DNA from: an uncultured Mesorhizobium sp.
Lineage (GTDB): Bacteria; Pseudomonadota; Alphaproteobacteria; Rhizobiales; Rhizobiaceae
NCBI GenBank assembly: GCA_950071955.1
Contig: CATMOC010000082.1
Span: 1 to 10,725 of the forward strand
Reading direction: 5' to 3'
DNA length: 10,725 nucleotides
Position numbers and translations under genes: made by a program. The notes beneath the pieces are model-generated. The model had not been told where the DNA came from, ran no database searches, and was given only the letters and a program-made list of their open reading frames with translations. How positions within the stretch are numbered: position 1 is the first letter of the stretch; each line of letters opens with the position of its first letter. This document shows, one piece after another, positions 1 to 6,765 of this stretch.

Positions 1-1939
1 CGGGATTGCGCCCCACCGACTGCGGCACGCCGGCGATCAGATCATCGTGCGAGACCTCGCCGAGGTTGGTCGAGAACGGCTTCAGCTCGAAATAGAGTTC
101 GTCCAGCGGGATGGTGCCATGGTTGATCACCACCTGATCGTAGGTTTGCTGCCTGCTCACGCCGCCATAGTCGCTGCCGATCGTCGCGATCAGCTGGTTG
201 CCGCTCCGTTCGACCGCATCCAGCCGGTAGGTAACCGTGAAGGTGACGTCGAGCTTCTGGAGCGAGCGCATGTAGGGCACAAGGTTCATGCCCATGACCT
301 CCGGCGAAAAGGTCCGGTCGGGCGTCATGACCTCGACCTTGGCGCTGCTGCCGGCAAGCACCTCGGCCGCCTGCAGGGCCGCATGATCGCCGGCGTCGTC
401 GAACACCAGCACGTTGCTGCCGGGCCTGGCGTCGCCCGAGATGATGTCCCATGAGGAGACGACGAGATCGTTGCCGCGCGCGAGCACCTCGGTGTGCGGC
501 AGCCCGCCCGTCGCGACGATCACGACGTCCGGCTCTTCCGCCCGTACGGCGTCCGCCTCGGCCCAGCGGTTGAAGCGGAAGACGACGCCGAGCCTCTGAC
601 ATTGCGCCATGCGCCAGTCGATGATGCCGATCATCTCCTTTCGGCGCGGGCTGAGCGACGTCAGCCGGATCTGGCCGCCCGGATCGCTCGCGGCCTCGAT
701 GACGACGACCTCGTGGCCGCGTTCGCCCGCGACCCGCGCCGCCTCCAGCCCGCCCGGTCCGGCCCCGACGATCATCACCTTCCGGCGCTTGTCCGCCTTG
801 GGGATGACGTGCGGCATGGTGAGTTCGCGGCCCGTCGCAGCGTTGTGGATGCAGTAGGCGGCACCCCCTTGGTAGATGCGGTCGAGACAGTAGTTGGCGC
901 CGACGCAGGGGCGGATCTCCTCCTCCCGCCCCTCCATGAGCTTCCGGACGATGTGCGGATCGGTCATGTGGGCGCGGGTCATGCCGACCATGTCGAGCTT
1001 GCCCGAGGCGATCGCATGCCGCGCGGTCGCGACGTCGGGAATGCGCGCCGCGTGAAAGGTCGGAAAATCCGTGGCGGCCCGAATCTCGCCGGCGAAGTCC
1101 AGATGCGGGGACGCGGCCATGCCTTGGATAGGAATGACGTCGGTCAGCGCCGCATCGGTTTCGATGTGGCCTCGGATGACATTCAGGAAGTCGACCAGGC
1201 CGCTCTCCTTCAGGCGCCTGGAGATTTCCAGCCCGTCAGCCTTCGTCAGCCCGCCGTCCAGCATCTCGTCTCCGGTGTGGCGGATGCCGACGATGAAATC
1301 GGGGCCGACGCGCTCGCGGATCGCGGTCAGCACGTCGAAGGCGAAGCGTAGCCGGTTGTCGAGCGTCCCGCCATAGGGACCGTCGAGATCGTTGGTCAGC
1401 GGCGACCAGAACTGGTCCATCAGGTGCCCGTAGGCTTCCAGTTCAATACCGTCCATGCCGCCGGCCTTCATCCGTTCGGCGGCGTCGGCGTAGTCCCTGA
1501 CGATGCGCTCGATGTCCCAGTCCTCGAGCTTCTTCGGAAAAGCCCGGTGCGCCGGTTCGCGCCTGTGCGAGGGCGACACGACCGGCAGCCAGTCTCCCTT
1601 GTCCCAGCGGGTACGACGGCCGAGATGGGTGAGCTGGATCATCACCGCCGCGCCCTGCTCGTGCACGGCATCCGTCAGGTCCTTCACCCATGGCACCACC
1701 TCGTCCTTGTAGACGAGGATGTTGTTGAACGCCGGCGGGCTGTCCTTCGAGACGGCGGCCGAGCCCGCCGTCATGGTCAGCGCGATGCCGCCCCTGGCGC
1801 GTTCCACATGATAGGCGCGGTAGCGCTCCTTCGGCATCCCGTCCTCGGGATAGGCCGGCTCGTGCGAGGTCGTGAGAATGCGGTTTCGAAACGTCAGGTG
1901 CTTGAGCTGGAAAGGCTGCAGGAGTGGATCGTTCGCCAT
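1..1939 (-). CDS. NADH:flavin oxidoreductase / N-demethylase of the TMADH-DgcA-FadH type (3' end cut by the window)
   Basis: Seen: an uninterrupted leftward frame from ATG at 1939 gives 646 residues and runs off the left edge. Domain order matches trimethylamine dehydrogenase (TMADH) and 2,4-dienoyl-CoA reductase. An FMN-binding TIM barrel covers roughly residues 1-330, with RNR at 18-20, YGH at 170-172 and YGGTLDNR soon after. A cysteine cluster lies at 345-363, and a dinucleotide-binding fold begins GAGPGG at 392-397. Known: this family oxidatively demethylates tertiary or secondary amines (trimethylamine, dimethylglycine, betaine derivatives) or reduces enoyl-CoAs. Odd: the cluster is C345-x2-A348-x2-C351-x11-C363, so one of the four usual [4Fe-4S] cysteines is alanine. 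The position matching the flavin-linked Cys30 of TMADH is Glu27, so FMN is probably non-covalent. Start: a GGAG ribosome site at 1948-1951 lies 8 nt upstream. The gene diverges from the TetR gene, whose product probably controls it. Inferred: a demethylase for an N-methylated compound; the substrate is not known. Confidence 0.88.
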   Translation of the reverse strand, partial: MANDPLLQPFQLKHLTFRNRILTTSHEPAYPEDGMPKERYRAYHVERARGGIALTMTAGSAAVSKDSPPAFNNILVYKDEVVPWVKDLTDAVHEQGAAVMIQLTHLGRRTRWDKGDWLPVVSPSHRREPAHRAFPKKLEDWDIERIVRDYADAAERMKAGGMDGIELEAYGHLMDQFWSPLTNDLDGPYGGTLDNRLRFAFDVLTAIRERVGPDFIVGIRHTGDEMLDGGLTKADGLEISRRLKESGLVDFLNVIRGHIETDAALTDVIPIQGMAASPHLDFAGEIRAATDFPTFHAARIPDVATARHAIASGKLDMVGMTRAHMTDPHIVRKLMEGREEEIRPCVGANYCLDRIYQGGAAYCIHNAATGRELTMPHVIPKADKRRKVMIVGAGPGGLEAARVAGERGHEVVVIEAASDPGGQIRLTSLSPRRKEMIGIIDWRMAQCQRLGVVFRFNRWAEADAVRAEEPDVVIVATGGLPHTEVLARGNDLVVSSWDIISGDARPGSNVLVFDDAGDHAALQAAEVLAGSSAKVEVMTPDRTFSPEVMGMNLVPYMRSLQKLDVTFTVTYRLDAVERSGNQLIATIGSDYGGVSRQQTYDQVVINHGTIPLDELYFELKPFSTNLGEVSHDDLIAGVPQSVGRNP

Positions 1940-1992
1940 GCGCCGGGCTCCGTTCGGACCGATCGCAGCAGGCTAGCGGTAAATGTACATGT

Positions 1993-2032
1993 GTGTCAAT
2001 CTTATAGACATCAATGCCCCTCCAATTGACAC
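1993..2032. repeat. Perfect 8-bp inverted repeat in the divergent promoter
   Basis: GTGTCAAT at 1993-2000 and its exact reverse complement ATTGACAC at 2025-2032 are separated by 24 bp. The start-to-start distance is 32 bp, about three helical turns, which puts both arms on the same face of the helix. This would suit cooperative binding of two regulator dimers or a pair of divergent -35 boxes. The left arm overlaps the 17-bp pseudo-palindrome. Confidence 0.5.
1994..2010. promoter_or_regulatory. Candidate TetR operator, 17-bp pseudo-palindrome
   Basis: TGTC (1994-1997) and GACA (2007-2010) flank a 9-bp centre in which two more pairs match, so 6 of 8 pairs are symmetric about position 2002. TetR-family operators are commonly dyads of about 15-20 bp next to the regulator's own gene. 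The site covers the minus-strand TTGACA, so a bound repressor could block oxidoreductase transcription. The assignment to the adjacent TetR protein is inferred from proximity. Confidence 0.4.
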
Positions 2033-2050
2033 TCATGCCCATTTCCGCAT

Positions 2051-2055
2051 AGGAA
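2051..2055 (+). promoter_or_regulatory. Ribosome binding site of the tetR gene
   Basis: AGGAA lies 7 nt before ATG 2063, which supports that start. Confidence 0.6.
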
Positions 2056-2062
2056 TGGCGCG

Positions 2063-2689
2063 ATGGAGCAGGTGCTGAACGAGAGCGGCTGGCGCGGTTC
2101 CGCGGATCTCTGGCTGGAGGCAGCCTATGAGGCCCTGCTGGAGTCCGGTGTCGACGCCGTCAAGATCATGCCGCTGGCCAAGAAGCTCAACCTGTCGCGG
2201 ACCAGCTTCTACTGGTTCTTCAGGGACCGTGAGGAACTGCTCGCAACCCTGGTCTCGCGCTGGCGCGAGAAGAACACCGGAAATCTGGTCGGCCGGACCG
2301 AGGCCTATGCCGAGACGGTAGCCGAGGCCATGCTGAACGTCTTCGACTGCTGGCTGGACGGCGACCTCTTCGATTCGAAGCTGGAGTTCGCCATCAGGAG
2401 CTGGGCGCTGCAGTCGCCGGAGACGCTGGCCGAGATCCAGCAGGCGGACCAACTGCGCATCGACGCCCTGACGAAGATGTTCGTCCGCTTCGGCCAGGAC
2501 GAGGCGCGCGCCGACGTGCGGGCGCGCACGATCTATCTGGTGCAAATCGGCTACATCTCGATGCAGACGAAGGAAGACATTTCCGTCAGGATGAAGCGGA
2601 TCCCCCAATATGTCGAGATATTCACCGGCCAGGCGCCCGAGCAGAGAGAGCTCGACCGCTTTTTCGCGCGGCATGGGTATTCGGATTAG
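2063..2689 (+). CDS. TetR/AcrR-family transcriptional regulator
   Basis: A 208-residue protein of usual TetR length. The N-terminal DNA-binding domain has its helix-turn-helix at about residues 34-53 (MPLAKKLNLSRTSFYWFF), followed by the characteristic RDREELL segment. The rest is a mostly helical ligand-binding and dimerisation domain with no sequence signature for its ligand. Known: most family members are repressors released by a small molecule, often a substrate or product of adjacent genes. Context: it diverges from the oxidoreductase and lies 40 bp upstream of the MttB-family gene in the same direction, so it is probably co-transcribed with that gene and controls both sides. Candidate operators lie at 1993-2032. 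Family assignment is firm; the ligand is unknown. Confidence 0.9.
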   Translation: MEQVLNESGWRGSADLWLEAAYEALLESGVDAVKIMPLAKKLNLSRTSFYWFFRDREELLATLVSRWREKNTGNLVGRTEAYAETVAEAMLNVFDCWLDGDLFDSKLEFAIRSWALQSPETLAEIQQADQLRIDALTKMFVRFGQDEARADVRARTIYLVQIGYISMQTKEDISVRMKRIPQYVEIFTGQAPEQRELDRFFARHGYSD

Positions 2690-2718
2690 CAGCGTCGCGT
2701 GATGTGACCGGCGCCCAG

Positions 2719-2723
2719 AGGAG
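2719..2723 (+). promoter_or_regulatory. Ribosome binding site of the MttB-family gene
   Basis: AGGAG lies 6 nt before ATG 2730 and fixes that start. No promoter or terminator is evident in the 40-bp gap after tetR, so the two genes are probably one transcript. Confidence 0.7.
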
Positions 2724-2729
2724 CGACAG

Positions 2730-4292
2730 ATGATCCCGGCAGATGAACAGGTTGTGACGGTCGCGCCGAAACGGCAACGGTCGGGCCGCGGGGCGAGGCG
2801 CGAACAGCGAAGCCACGGATCGCAGGGGCTCGGCCGGCCCTACATCCTGCGCAACATCCCGACCTACGACATTCTGTCGGAGGAAAACCTCGTAAGGATC
2901 GAGCATACGGCGGACCGCATCCTCGCCGAGATCGGCATCGAATTCCGCGACGATCCCGTGTCGCTCGACCACTGGAAGCGGGCCGGCGCCGATGTCGAGG
3001 GCCAGCTCGTCAGGTTCGAGCCGGGGCTCCTGAAGGAGGTCCTGAAGACCGCGCCGTCGACATTCACCCAGCACGCCCGCAATCCGGAGAGATCGGTGGT
3101 TATCGGCGGGAAATCCGTCGTCTTCTCGCCGGCCTACGGCTCTCCCTTCGTGATGGACCTCGACCGGGGACGCCGCTACGGCACGATCGAGGACTTCCGC
3201 AACTTCATCAAGCTGGCACAATCCTCACCCTGTCTGCACCATTCCGGCGGCACGATCTGCGAACCGGTCGACGTGCCGGTCAACAAGCGCCACCTCGACA
3301 TGGTCTACAGCCATATCCGCTACTCCGACCGGCCCTTCATGGGCTCGGTGACGGCCGAAAGCCGCGCCGAAGAATCGATAGAGATGGCGCGGCTGGTCTT
3401 CGGCGAGGACTTCGTTGACGAGAACTGCGTCATCCTTGGCAACGTCAACGTCAACTCGCCGCTTGTCTGGGATGCGACTATGACGACGGCGCTGCGCGCC
3501 TATGCACGGGCGAACCAGGCGGCGGTCGTCGTGCCCTTCATCCTCGGCGGCGCCATGGGTCCGGTGACGAACGCGGGCGCCATCGCGCAGTCTCTCGCCG
3601 AGACCATGGCGGGCTGCGCGCTGACACAGCTCGAACGGCCCGGTGCGCCGGTCATCTTCGGTAACTTCCTGTCCTCGATGTCGCTGCGCTCGGGTTCGCC
3701 GACATTCGGCACGCCGGAGCCGGCGATCGGCTCGATGGTGATCGGCCAGCTGGCGCGGCGGCTCGGCCTGCCGCTGCGCTGCTCTGGCTCCTTCACCACC
3801 TCCAAGCTGCCGGACGCGCAGGCGATGAACGAGAGCACCATGTCGATGCTCGCGGCCGTCCACTGCGGCGCGAACTTCATCCTGCATTCGGCCGGCTTCC
3901 TCGACGGCCTGCTCTCCATGTCCTACGAGAAGTTTGTGATGGACGCCGATTTCTGCGGCGCGCTGCACACCTATCTCGACGGCGTGACAATCGACGACAA
4001 CCAGCTGGCGCTCGACGCCTTCCGGGAGGTCGGGCCGGGCAGCCATTTCTTCGGCTGCGCCCACACCATGGCGAACTACGAGACGGCCTTCTGGGATTCG
4101 GGCGTCGCCGACAACGAGCCGTTCGAGAAATGGGAGGCGGCAGGCAGCACCGACGCCGCCTTCCGCGCCAACCGCAAGTGGAAGCAGATGCTGGCCGACT
4201 ACGAGGCCCCGCCGCTCGACGAGGGAATCGACGAGGCGCTGCTAGATTACATCGCCCGCAAGAAGGCGGGATCCGAGGACGCCTGGTACTGA
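2730..4292 (+). CDS. MttB-family (trimethylamine methyltransferase-like) protein without pyrrolysine
   Basis: A 520-residue protein that belongs over nearly its whole length to the trimethylamine:corrinoid methyltransferase family. Seen: a basic N-terminal stretch (about residues 14-31, rich in Arg and Gly) precedes a barrel-type domain. Conserved-looking segments include GAMGPVTNAGA, the SPTFGTPEP motif, SKLPDAQAMNEST, SAGFLDGLLSMSYEKFVMD and the C-terminal WKQML..YE.PPLD. The frame is open throughout and ends in TGA, so no amber codon is read as pyrrolysine. Known: archaeal MttB uses pyrrolysine to move methyl from trimethylamine to a corrinoid protein. Non-pyrrolysine homologues are widespread in rhizobia-like bacteria, and a few characterised ones (MtgB type) demethylate quaternary amines such as glycine betaine. 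Context: no corrinoid protein or corrinoid reactivase is visible in the window, so any methyl acceptor must lie elsewhere. Family assignment is strong; substrate and reaction are open. Confidence 0.9.
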   Translation: MIPADEQVVTVAPKRQRSGRGARREQRSHGSQGLGRPYILRNIPTYDILSEENLVRIEHTADRILAEIGIEFRDDPVSLDHWKRAGADVEGQLVRFEPGLLKEVLKTAPSTFTQHARNPERSVVIGGKSVVFSPAYGSPFVMDLDRGRRYGTIEDFRNFIKLAQSSPCLHHSGGTICEPVDVPVNKRHLDMVYSHIRYSDRPFMGSVTAESRAEESIEMARLVFGEDFVDENCVILGNVNVNSPLVWDATMTTALRAYARANQAAVVVPFILGGAMGPVTNAGAIAQSLAETMAGCALTQLERPGAPVIFGNFLSSMSLRSGSPTFGTPEPAIGSMVIGQLARRLGLPLRCSGSFTTSKLPDAQAMNESTMSMLAAVHCGANFILHSAGFLDGLLSMSYEKFVMDADFCGALHTYLDGVTIDDNQLALDAFREVGPGSHFFGCAHTMANYETAFWDSGVADNEPFEKWEAAGSTDAAFRANRKWKQMLADYEAPPLDEGIDEALLDYIARKKAGSEDAWY

Positions 4293-4304
4293 GCGGACCG
4301 GAAA

Positions 4305-4321
4305 GCGCCGCCTAGTGGCGC
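4305..4321 (-). terminator. Possible terminator hairpin across the caiB-like stop codon
   Basis: GCGCCGC at 4305-4311 pairs with GTGGCGC at 4315-4321, giving a 7-bp stem with one G-U pair. The 3-nt loop is the CoA-transferase stop codon. Read leftward the stem is followed by TTTCC, only a short T run, so it is a weak candidate. It also fills most of the 19-bp gap between the convergent gene ends and might hinder read-through in either direction. Confidence 0.35.
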
Positions 4322-5496
4322 CCGATCGACGTGGCGCGCGCCGCGCCGGGCGTACCAGCGGCGATCGGAGCATCCGTGTCGGCGCCTAGAAGCGGCGCCG
4401 GAGGCAGCGACGGTCTCTCCTCGCCCATCCAGCGGAACGCCGGCCCCACCGCGACCGGTTCGCCGGCAATTCCGATGCCTTCGGTCTGCGGGTAGAGGTC
4501 GCGCAGGAACTCGCCGAGATCGCGCACCCTCGCGGCGGGTACGCCGGCAGCGTTGAGCTCGTTTTCCAGTGCGGCGGCGTCGCTGGCCGCGAACGCCGCC
4601 ACCAGTTCGGCACGCAAGGCATCCGTGGCGAGGCCAGCGAGGAACGAGCTGTCCGACAGTCCCACCGGTACGTGCGGCGGACGCGCCAGTTCCGGCTTCC
4701 CGAGCAGGCGGCAGAGCGTCGCGAACTGGCCCTTCGTGTTGGCCGCGACCGATATGTGGCCGTCGGCGGTGGCGAAGGTCTCCGCGCCGGGGCTTCCCAC
4801 GAAGCCCCGGTTGCCGACGCGGTCTGGCGCCTCGCCGCTTTCGAACGTCGCGGCTGCCGGTCCCGACATCAGTGCCAGCGCGGAATCGATCATGGAGACG
4901 TCGAGCACGATCGGCGCGGTGTCGCCACGCAGCCGCCGGACAACGGCTGCCAAGATCGCCTCGGCCGCGCTGATGCCGGTCGCGATGTCGATTACGGGGA
5001 ACCCGACCTTCACCGGCGGGTCGTCCACACCAGATCCCTGCAGCGCCATCATGCCGGTTGCGGCCTGGATCACGTGGTCGTAGGCCCCGCGCGCGGCATG
5101 CGGCCCGGACTGGCCCCATCCCGAGATCGAACAGTAGATGATGTCGGGCTTTGCCGCGCGCACCGCCTCGGACCCGAGGCCGAGCCGCTTCGCGACGCCG
5201 GGGCGGAAATTCTCCACGAAGATATCGGCCGTGGCCGCGAGCCTCAGCGCCGCGTCGCGGCCCTCTTCGGTTGCCAGATCGATGACGACCGACTTCTTTC
5301 CCGCATTGAGCGCCCGAAAGCCCGGCGGCAGCCCGCGCAGCTGCGGCTGGGCGCCCAGCGCGCGCATGGGATCGCCGCCTTCCGGCCGTTCGATCTTGAT
5401 GACCTCGGCGCCGAGGCAGCGCAGGTGGTGAGTGGCGCAGGGACCGGCCAGCACGTGGGTGAGGTCGAGCACCCGGAAGCCTTCCAGTGGCAGCAT
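4312..5496 (-). CDS. Class III CoA-transferase, CaiB/BaiF family
   Basis: A 394-residue protein of usual length for family III CoA-transferases, which move CoA between carboxylic acids (formyl-CoA:oxalate, carnitine) or act as acyl-CoA racemases. Seen: N-terminal PLEGFRVLDLTHVLAGP, then LGAEVIKIERPEGGDP, LNAGKKSVVIDL, ENFRPG, SISGWGQSGP, and GAYDHVIQAATG at about residue 140. The Asp of this last motif matches the catalytic aspartate. A downstream segment reads VDVSMIDSAL-like (LDVSMIDSAL). Start: ATG at 5499 and ATG at 5496 are adjacent. GGAG at 5503-5506 is 3 nt from the first and 6 nt from the second, so 5496 is preferred. Either start overlaps the TGA of the amidohydrolase, implying translational coupling. 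An in-frame upstream ATG at 5628 lies inside the amidohydrolase and is unlikely. Inferred: activates or epimerises an acid made from the imported substrate. The particular acid is unknown. Confidence 0.9.
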   Translation of the reverse strand: MLPLEGFRVLDLTHVLAGPCATHHLRCLGAEVIKIERPEGGDPMRALGAQPQLRGLPPGFRALNAGKKSVVIDLATEEGRDAALRLAATADIFVENFRPGVAKRLGLGSEAVRAAKPDIIYCSISGWGQSGPHAARGAYDHVIQAATGMMALQGSGVDDPPVKVGFPVIDIATGISAAEAILAAVVRRLRGDTAPIVLDVSMIDSALALMSGPAAATFESGEAPDRVGNRGFVGSPGAETFATADGHISVAANTKGQFATLCRLLGKPELARPPHVPVGLSDSSFLAGLATDALRAELVAAFAASDAAALENELNAAGVPAARVRDLGEFLRDLYPQTEGIGIAGEPVAVGPAFRWMGEERPSLPPAPLLGADTDAPIAAGTPGAARATSIGRH

Positions 5497-6596
5497 CATG
5501 GTCTCCGTTCGGGGGAAGCCGCCGCCGCGCCCGCGTCCATGCCGTAGACGCGCCGCGCGGTGCCTGCTAGCAGGGCCTGACGCGCATCGGCGGGGTGTTT
5601 GGCGGCGATGCGCTTGTAGGCGTTCCACAGCACCACGTAGCCGATCGAGGTGCTGTCGACGGGAAAGTTGCTCTCGAACATGCAGCGCTCCGGCCCGAAG
5701 CAGGAGATGGCATGGCGGAAGTAGCCGCCGCGTTCCTCGACGAACTCTTCCGACGATGGCGGCGTCTCGCGCCGGTGCCCGTCATAGCCGGTCACGATCG
5801 AGGCCATCCCGCCGAGCTTCATGACGACGTTCGGAAGCCGCGCCAGCGCCTCGACGCTCTTCGCCCAGGGGCGGAAAGCCGGCTGATCCTCCGCTCGAGC
5901 CATGGTGTAGTCGACGGGCGCGCCGAGGTGATCCACCACGATGACCGTGCCCGGCGCCGAGCGGGCGAGCGCCTCGAGATCGTCGAGCTGGAAATGGAAC
6001 TGGAAACTGTCGAAGACTAGGCCCAGGTCGCCCAGCAGCGCTAGCCCGCGCTGAAAGGCCGGATCGGCATAAAGGCCGGGTGGCGCCGCACCAGCGATCA
6101 GCCGCGCCGCCGGGTCCTCCAGCCGCGCGCCGCTCTGGCGCACGCCGCGAAAGAGGTCCCCGCCGGCTTCCCGGTGCGCGTCGAGAACGGTCTCAAGGTC
6201 CGGATCGCACAGGTCGGCATGCGCGACGATCGCGCCGATTTGCGGAGACTTGCCGGCCTGCTGCCGGGCGAGCCGGGCAGCGAACTCCGTCTCGCCGACG
6301 ACGCGCAGGTTGGACGGGCCTTCGGTGCGGTATTCCGATCCGCATTCCACATATACCGCCTGCGTGACCTTATGGCCGGCGCACGCATCTTCGAGGAACT
6401 CATCGAGTAGGTAGCGGCTCGTCCGCAGGGACAGGGTGCCCTCCTGCGGGTCGGGAAACAGCTGCTCCTCCCACAGGTGAAAATGGGTGTCGACGCACTC
6501 CCAGTCCGGTTCAAGGATCGCTTCGCGGCGCAGGTTCCACCAGGCACCGCGCGCTCCCATCATCCCGATCCAGGTCTTCCGCTCCTGCGGCGTCAT
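5496..6596 (-). CDS. Amidohydrolase-family TIM-barrel hydrolase (amidohydrolase_2 / fuconolactonase-like)
   Basis: A 366-residue predicted metal-dependent hydrolase. Seen: the first-strand metal motif HFH at residues 38-40 (VDTHFHLWEEQLFPD), then VYVECGSEYR, HADLCDPDLE, a FRGVRQSGARLEDP segment, FQFHFQLDD, VIVVDHLGAP, VVMKLGGMAS and a late MFESNFPVDSTS motif. That order fits the lactonase/decarboxylase branch of the amidohydrolase superfamily (4-sulfomuconolactone hydrolase, fuconolactonase, gallate- and LigI-type enzymes). These open lactone rings or cleave C-C bonds. Start: ATG 6596 has GGGAGG at 6601-6606, 4 nt away. The longer in-frame ATG at 6671 has no such support. It is first in a two-gene operon with the CoA-transferase, since its TGA overlaps that gene's start. 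It diverges from the LysR gene, which probably regulates it. The substrate cannot be told from sequence. Confidence 0.85.
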   Translation of the reverse strand: MTPQERKTWIGMMGARGAWWNLRREAILEPDWECVDTHFHLWEEQLFPDPQEGTLSLRTSRYLLDEFLEDACAGHKVTQAVYVECGSEYRTEGPSNLRVVGETEFAARLARQQAGKSPQIGAIVAHADLCDPDLETVLDAHREAGGDLFRGVRQSGARLEDPAARLIAGAAPPGLYADPAFQRGLALLGDLGLVFDSFQFHFQLDDLEALARSAPGTVIVVDHLGAPVDYTMARAEDQPAFRPWAKSVEALARLPNVVMKLGGMASIVTGYDGHRRETPPSSEEFVEERGGYFRHAISCFGPERCMFESNFPVDSTSIGYVVLWNAYKRIAAKHPADARQALLAGTARRVYGMDAGAAAASPERRP

Positions 6597-6600
6597 CGTT

Positions 6601-6606
6601 CCTCCC
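6601..6606 (-). promoter_or_regulatory. Ribosome binding site of the amidohydrolase gene
   Basis: Read on the minus strand this is GGGAGG, 4 nt before ATG 6596. It favours that start over the in-frame ATG at 6671, which would add 25 residues with no family resemblance. Confidence 0.6.
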
Positions 6607-6705
6607 TTTGCCGCCTCCTCAGGATAGTCGGCACCTCGCGCGCATCGGCCGGACGCGCGGCTAACGAACATAGGGTCGCCAGTGGCTTTACCGGTAGTTA
6701 AAATT

Positions 6706-6714
6706 CCTTAGGAG
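6706..6714. promoter_or_regulatory. CCTTAGGAG motif in the amidohydrolase-lysR control region
   Basis: CCTTAGGAG at 6706-6714 carries an odd-centred palindrome CCT-T-AGG (6706-6712). Closely similar sequences recur downstream of lysR at 7707-7715 and 7726-7734, in the leader of the TRAP genes. This makes it a candidate shared binding site for one regulator. The 169-bp region also holds the 8-bp palindrome TACCGGTA (6689-6696). No clear -35/-10 pair is visible for either gene. Confidence 0.35.
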
Positions 6715-6725
6715 CGTGTTATGGA

Positions 6726-6738
6726 TTGCTAACAGCAA
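6726..6738. promoter_or_regulatory. Candidate LysR box (T-N11-A dyad) upstream of lysR
   Basis: TTGCT-AAC-AGCAA is a perfect 5-bp dyad that exactly fits the T-N11-A pattern of LysR-type regulators. It lies 27 nt before the lysR start, a normal position for autoregulation and for control of the divergent amidohydrolase/CoA-transferase operon. Confidence 0.5.
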
Positions 6739-6765
6739 CGCTCTCCTTCCGGAAATCAGCCCTCG

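Larger units (their letters stand above)
1940..2062. promoter_or_regulatory. Divergent control region between the oxidoreductase and tetR genes
   Basis: This 123-bp AT-richer gap must hold the promoters of both divergent genes. Seen: TTGACA occurs once on each strand, at 1994-1999 on the minus strand and at 2026-2031 on the plus strand. The two copies form the arms of a perfect inverted repeat. The minus-strand copy has a weak -10-like TAGCCT (1970-1975) after 18 bp, so it could drive the oxidoreductase. A plus-strand promoter from 2026 would put its -10 on top of the tetR ribosome site (2051-2055). That copy is therefore more likely an operator half-site than a -35 box. An 8-bp palindrome ATGTACAT lies at 1983-1990. 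Promoter assignment is by eye only. Confidence 0.55.

Noticed and set aside
494..1351. A 285-codon plus-strand open frame inside the oxidoreductase
   Set aside because: It is antisense to conserved barrel and Fe-S regions, its product is rich in Asp, Arg and Ala, and it shows no recognisable domain.
2026..2031. Plus-strand TTGACA as the tetR -35 box
   Set aside because: A 16-17 bp spacer would put the -10 over the ribosome site at 2051-2055 with no good -10 match, so an operator role fits better.
1443..2042. Minus-strand frame whose start reads like a metal-hydrolase motif (DTHVH)
   Set aside because: The motif falls in the divergent promoter and the rest is an off-frame reading of the oxidoreductase gene, with no family resemblance after the first residues.
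2730..4292. Pyrrolysine (amber read-through) in the MttB-family gene
   Set aside because: The frame has no in-frame TAG and ends in TGA, so it is a non-pyrrolysine homologue.
5497..5628. Longer CoA-transferase start at 5628
   Set aside because: The extra residues are Arg-rich and overlap the conserved end of the amidohydrolase. The CoA-transferase family sequence begins at PLEGFRVLDL, just after the ATGs at 5496/5499.
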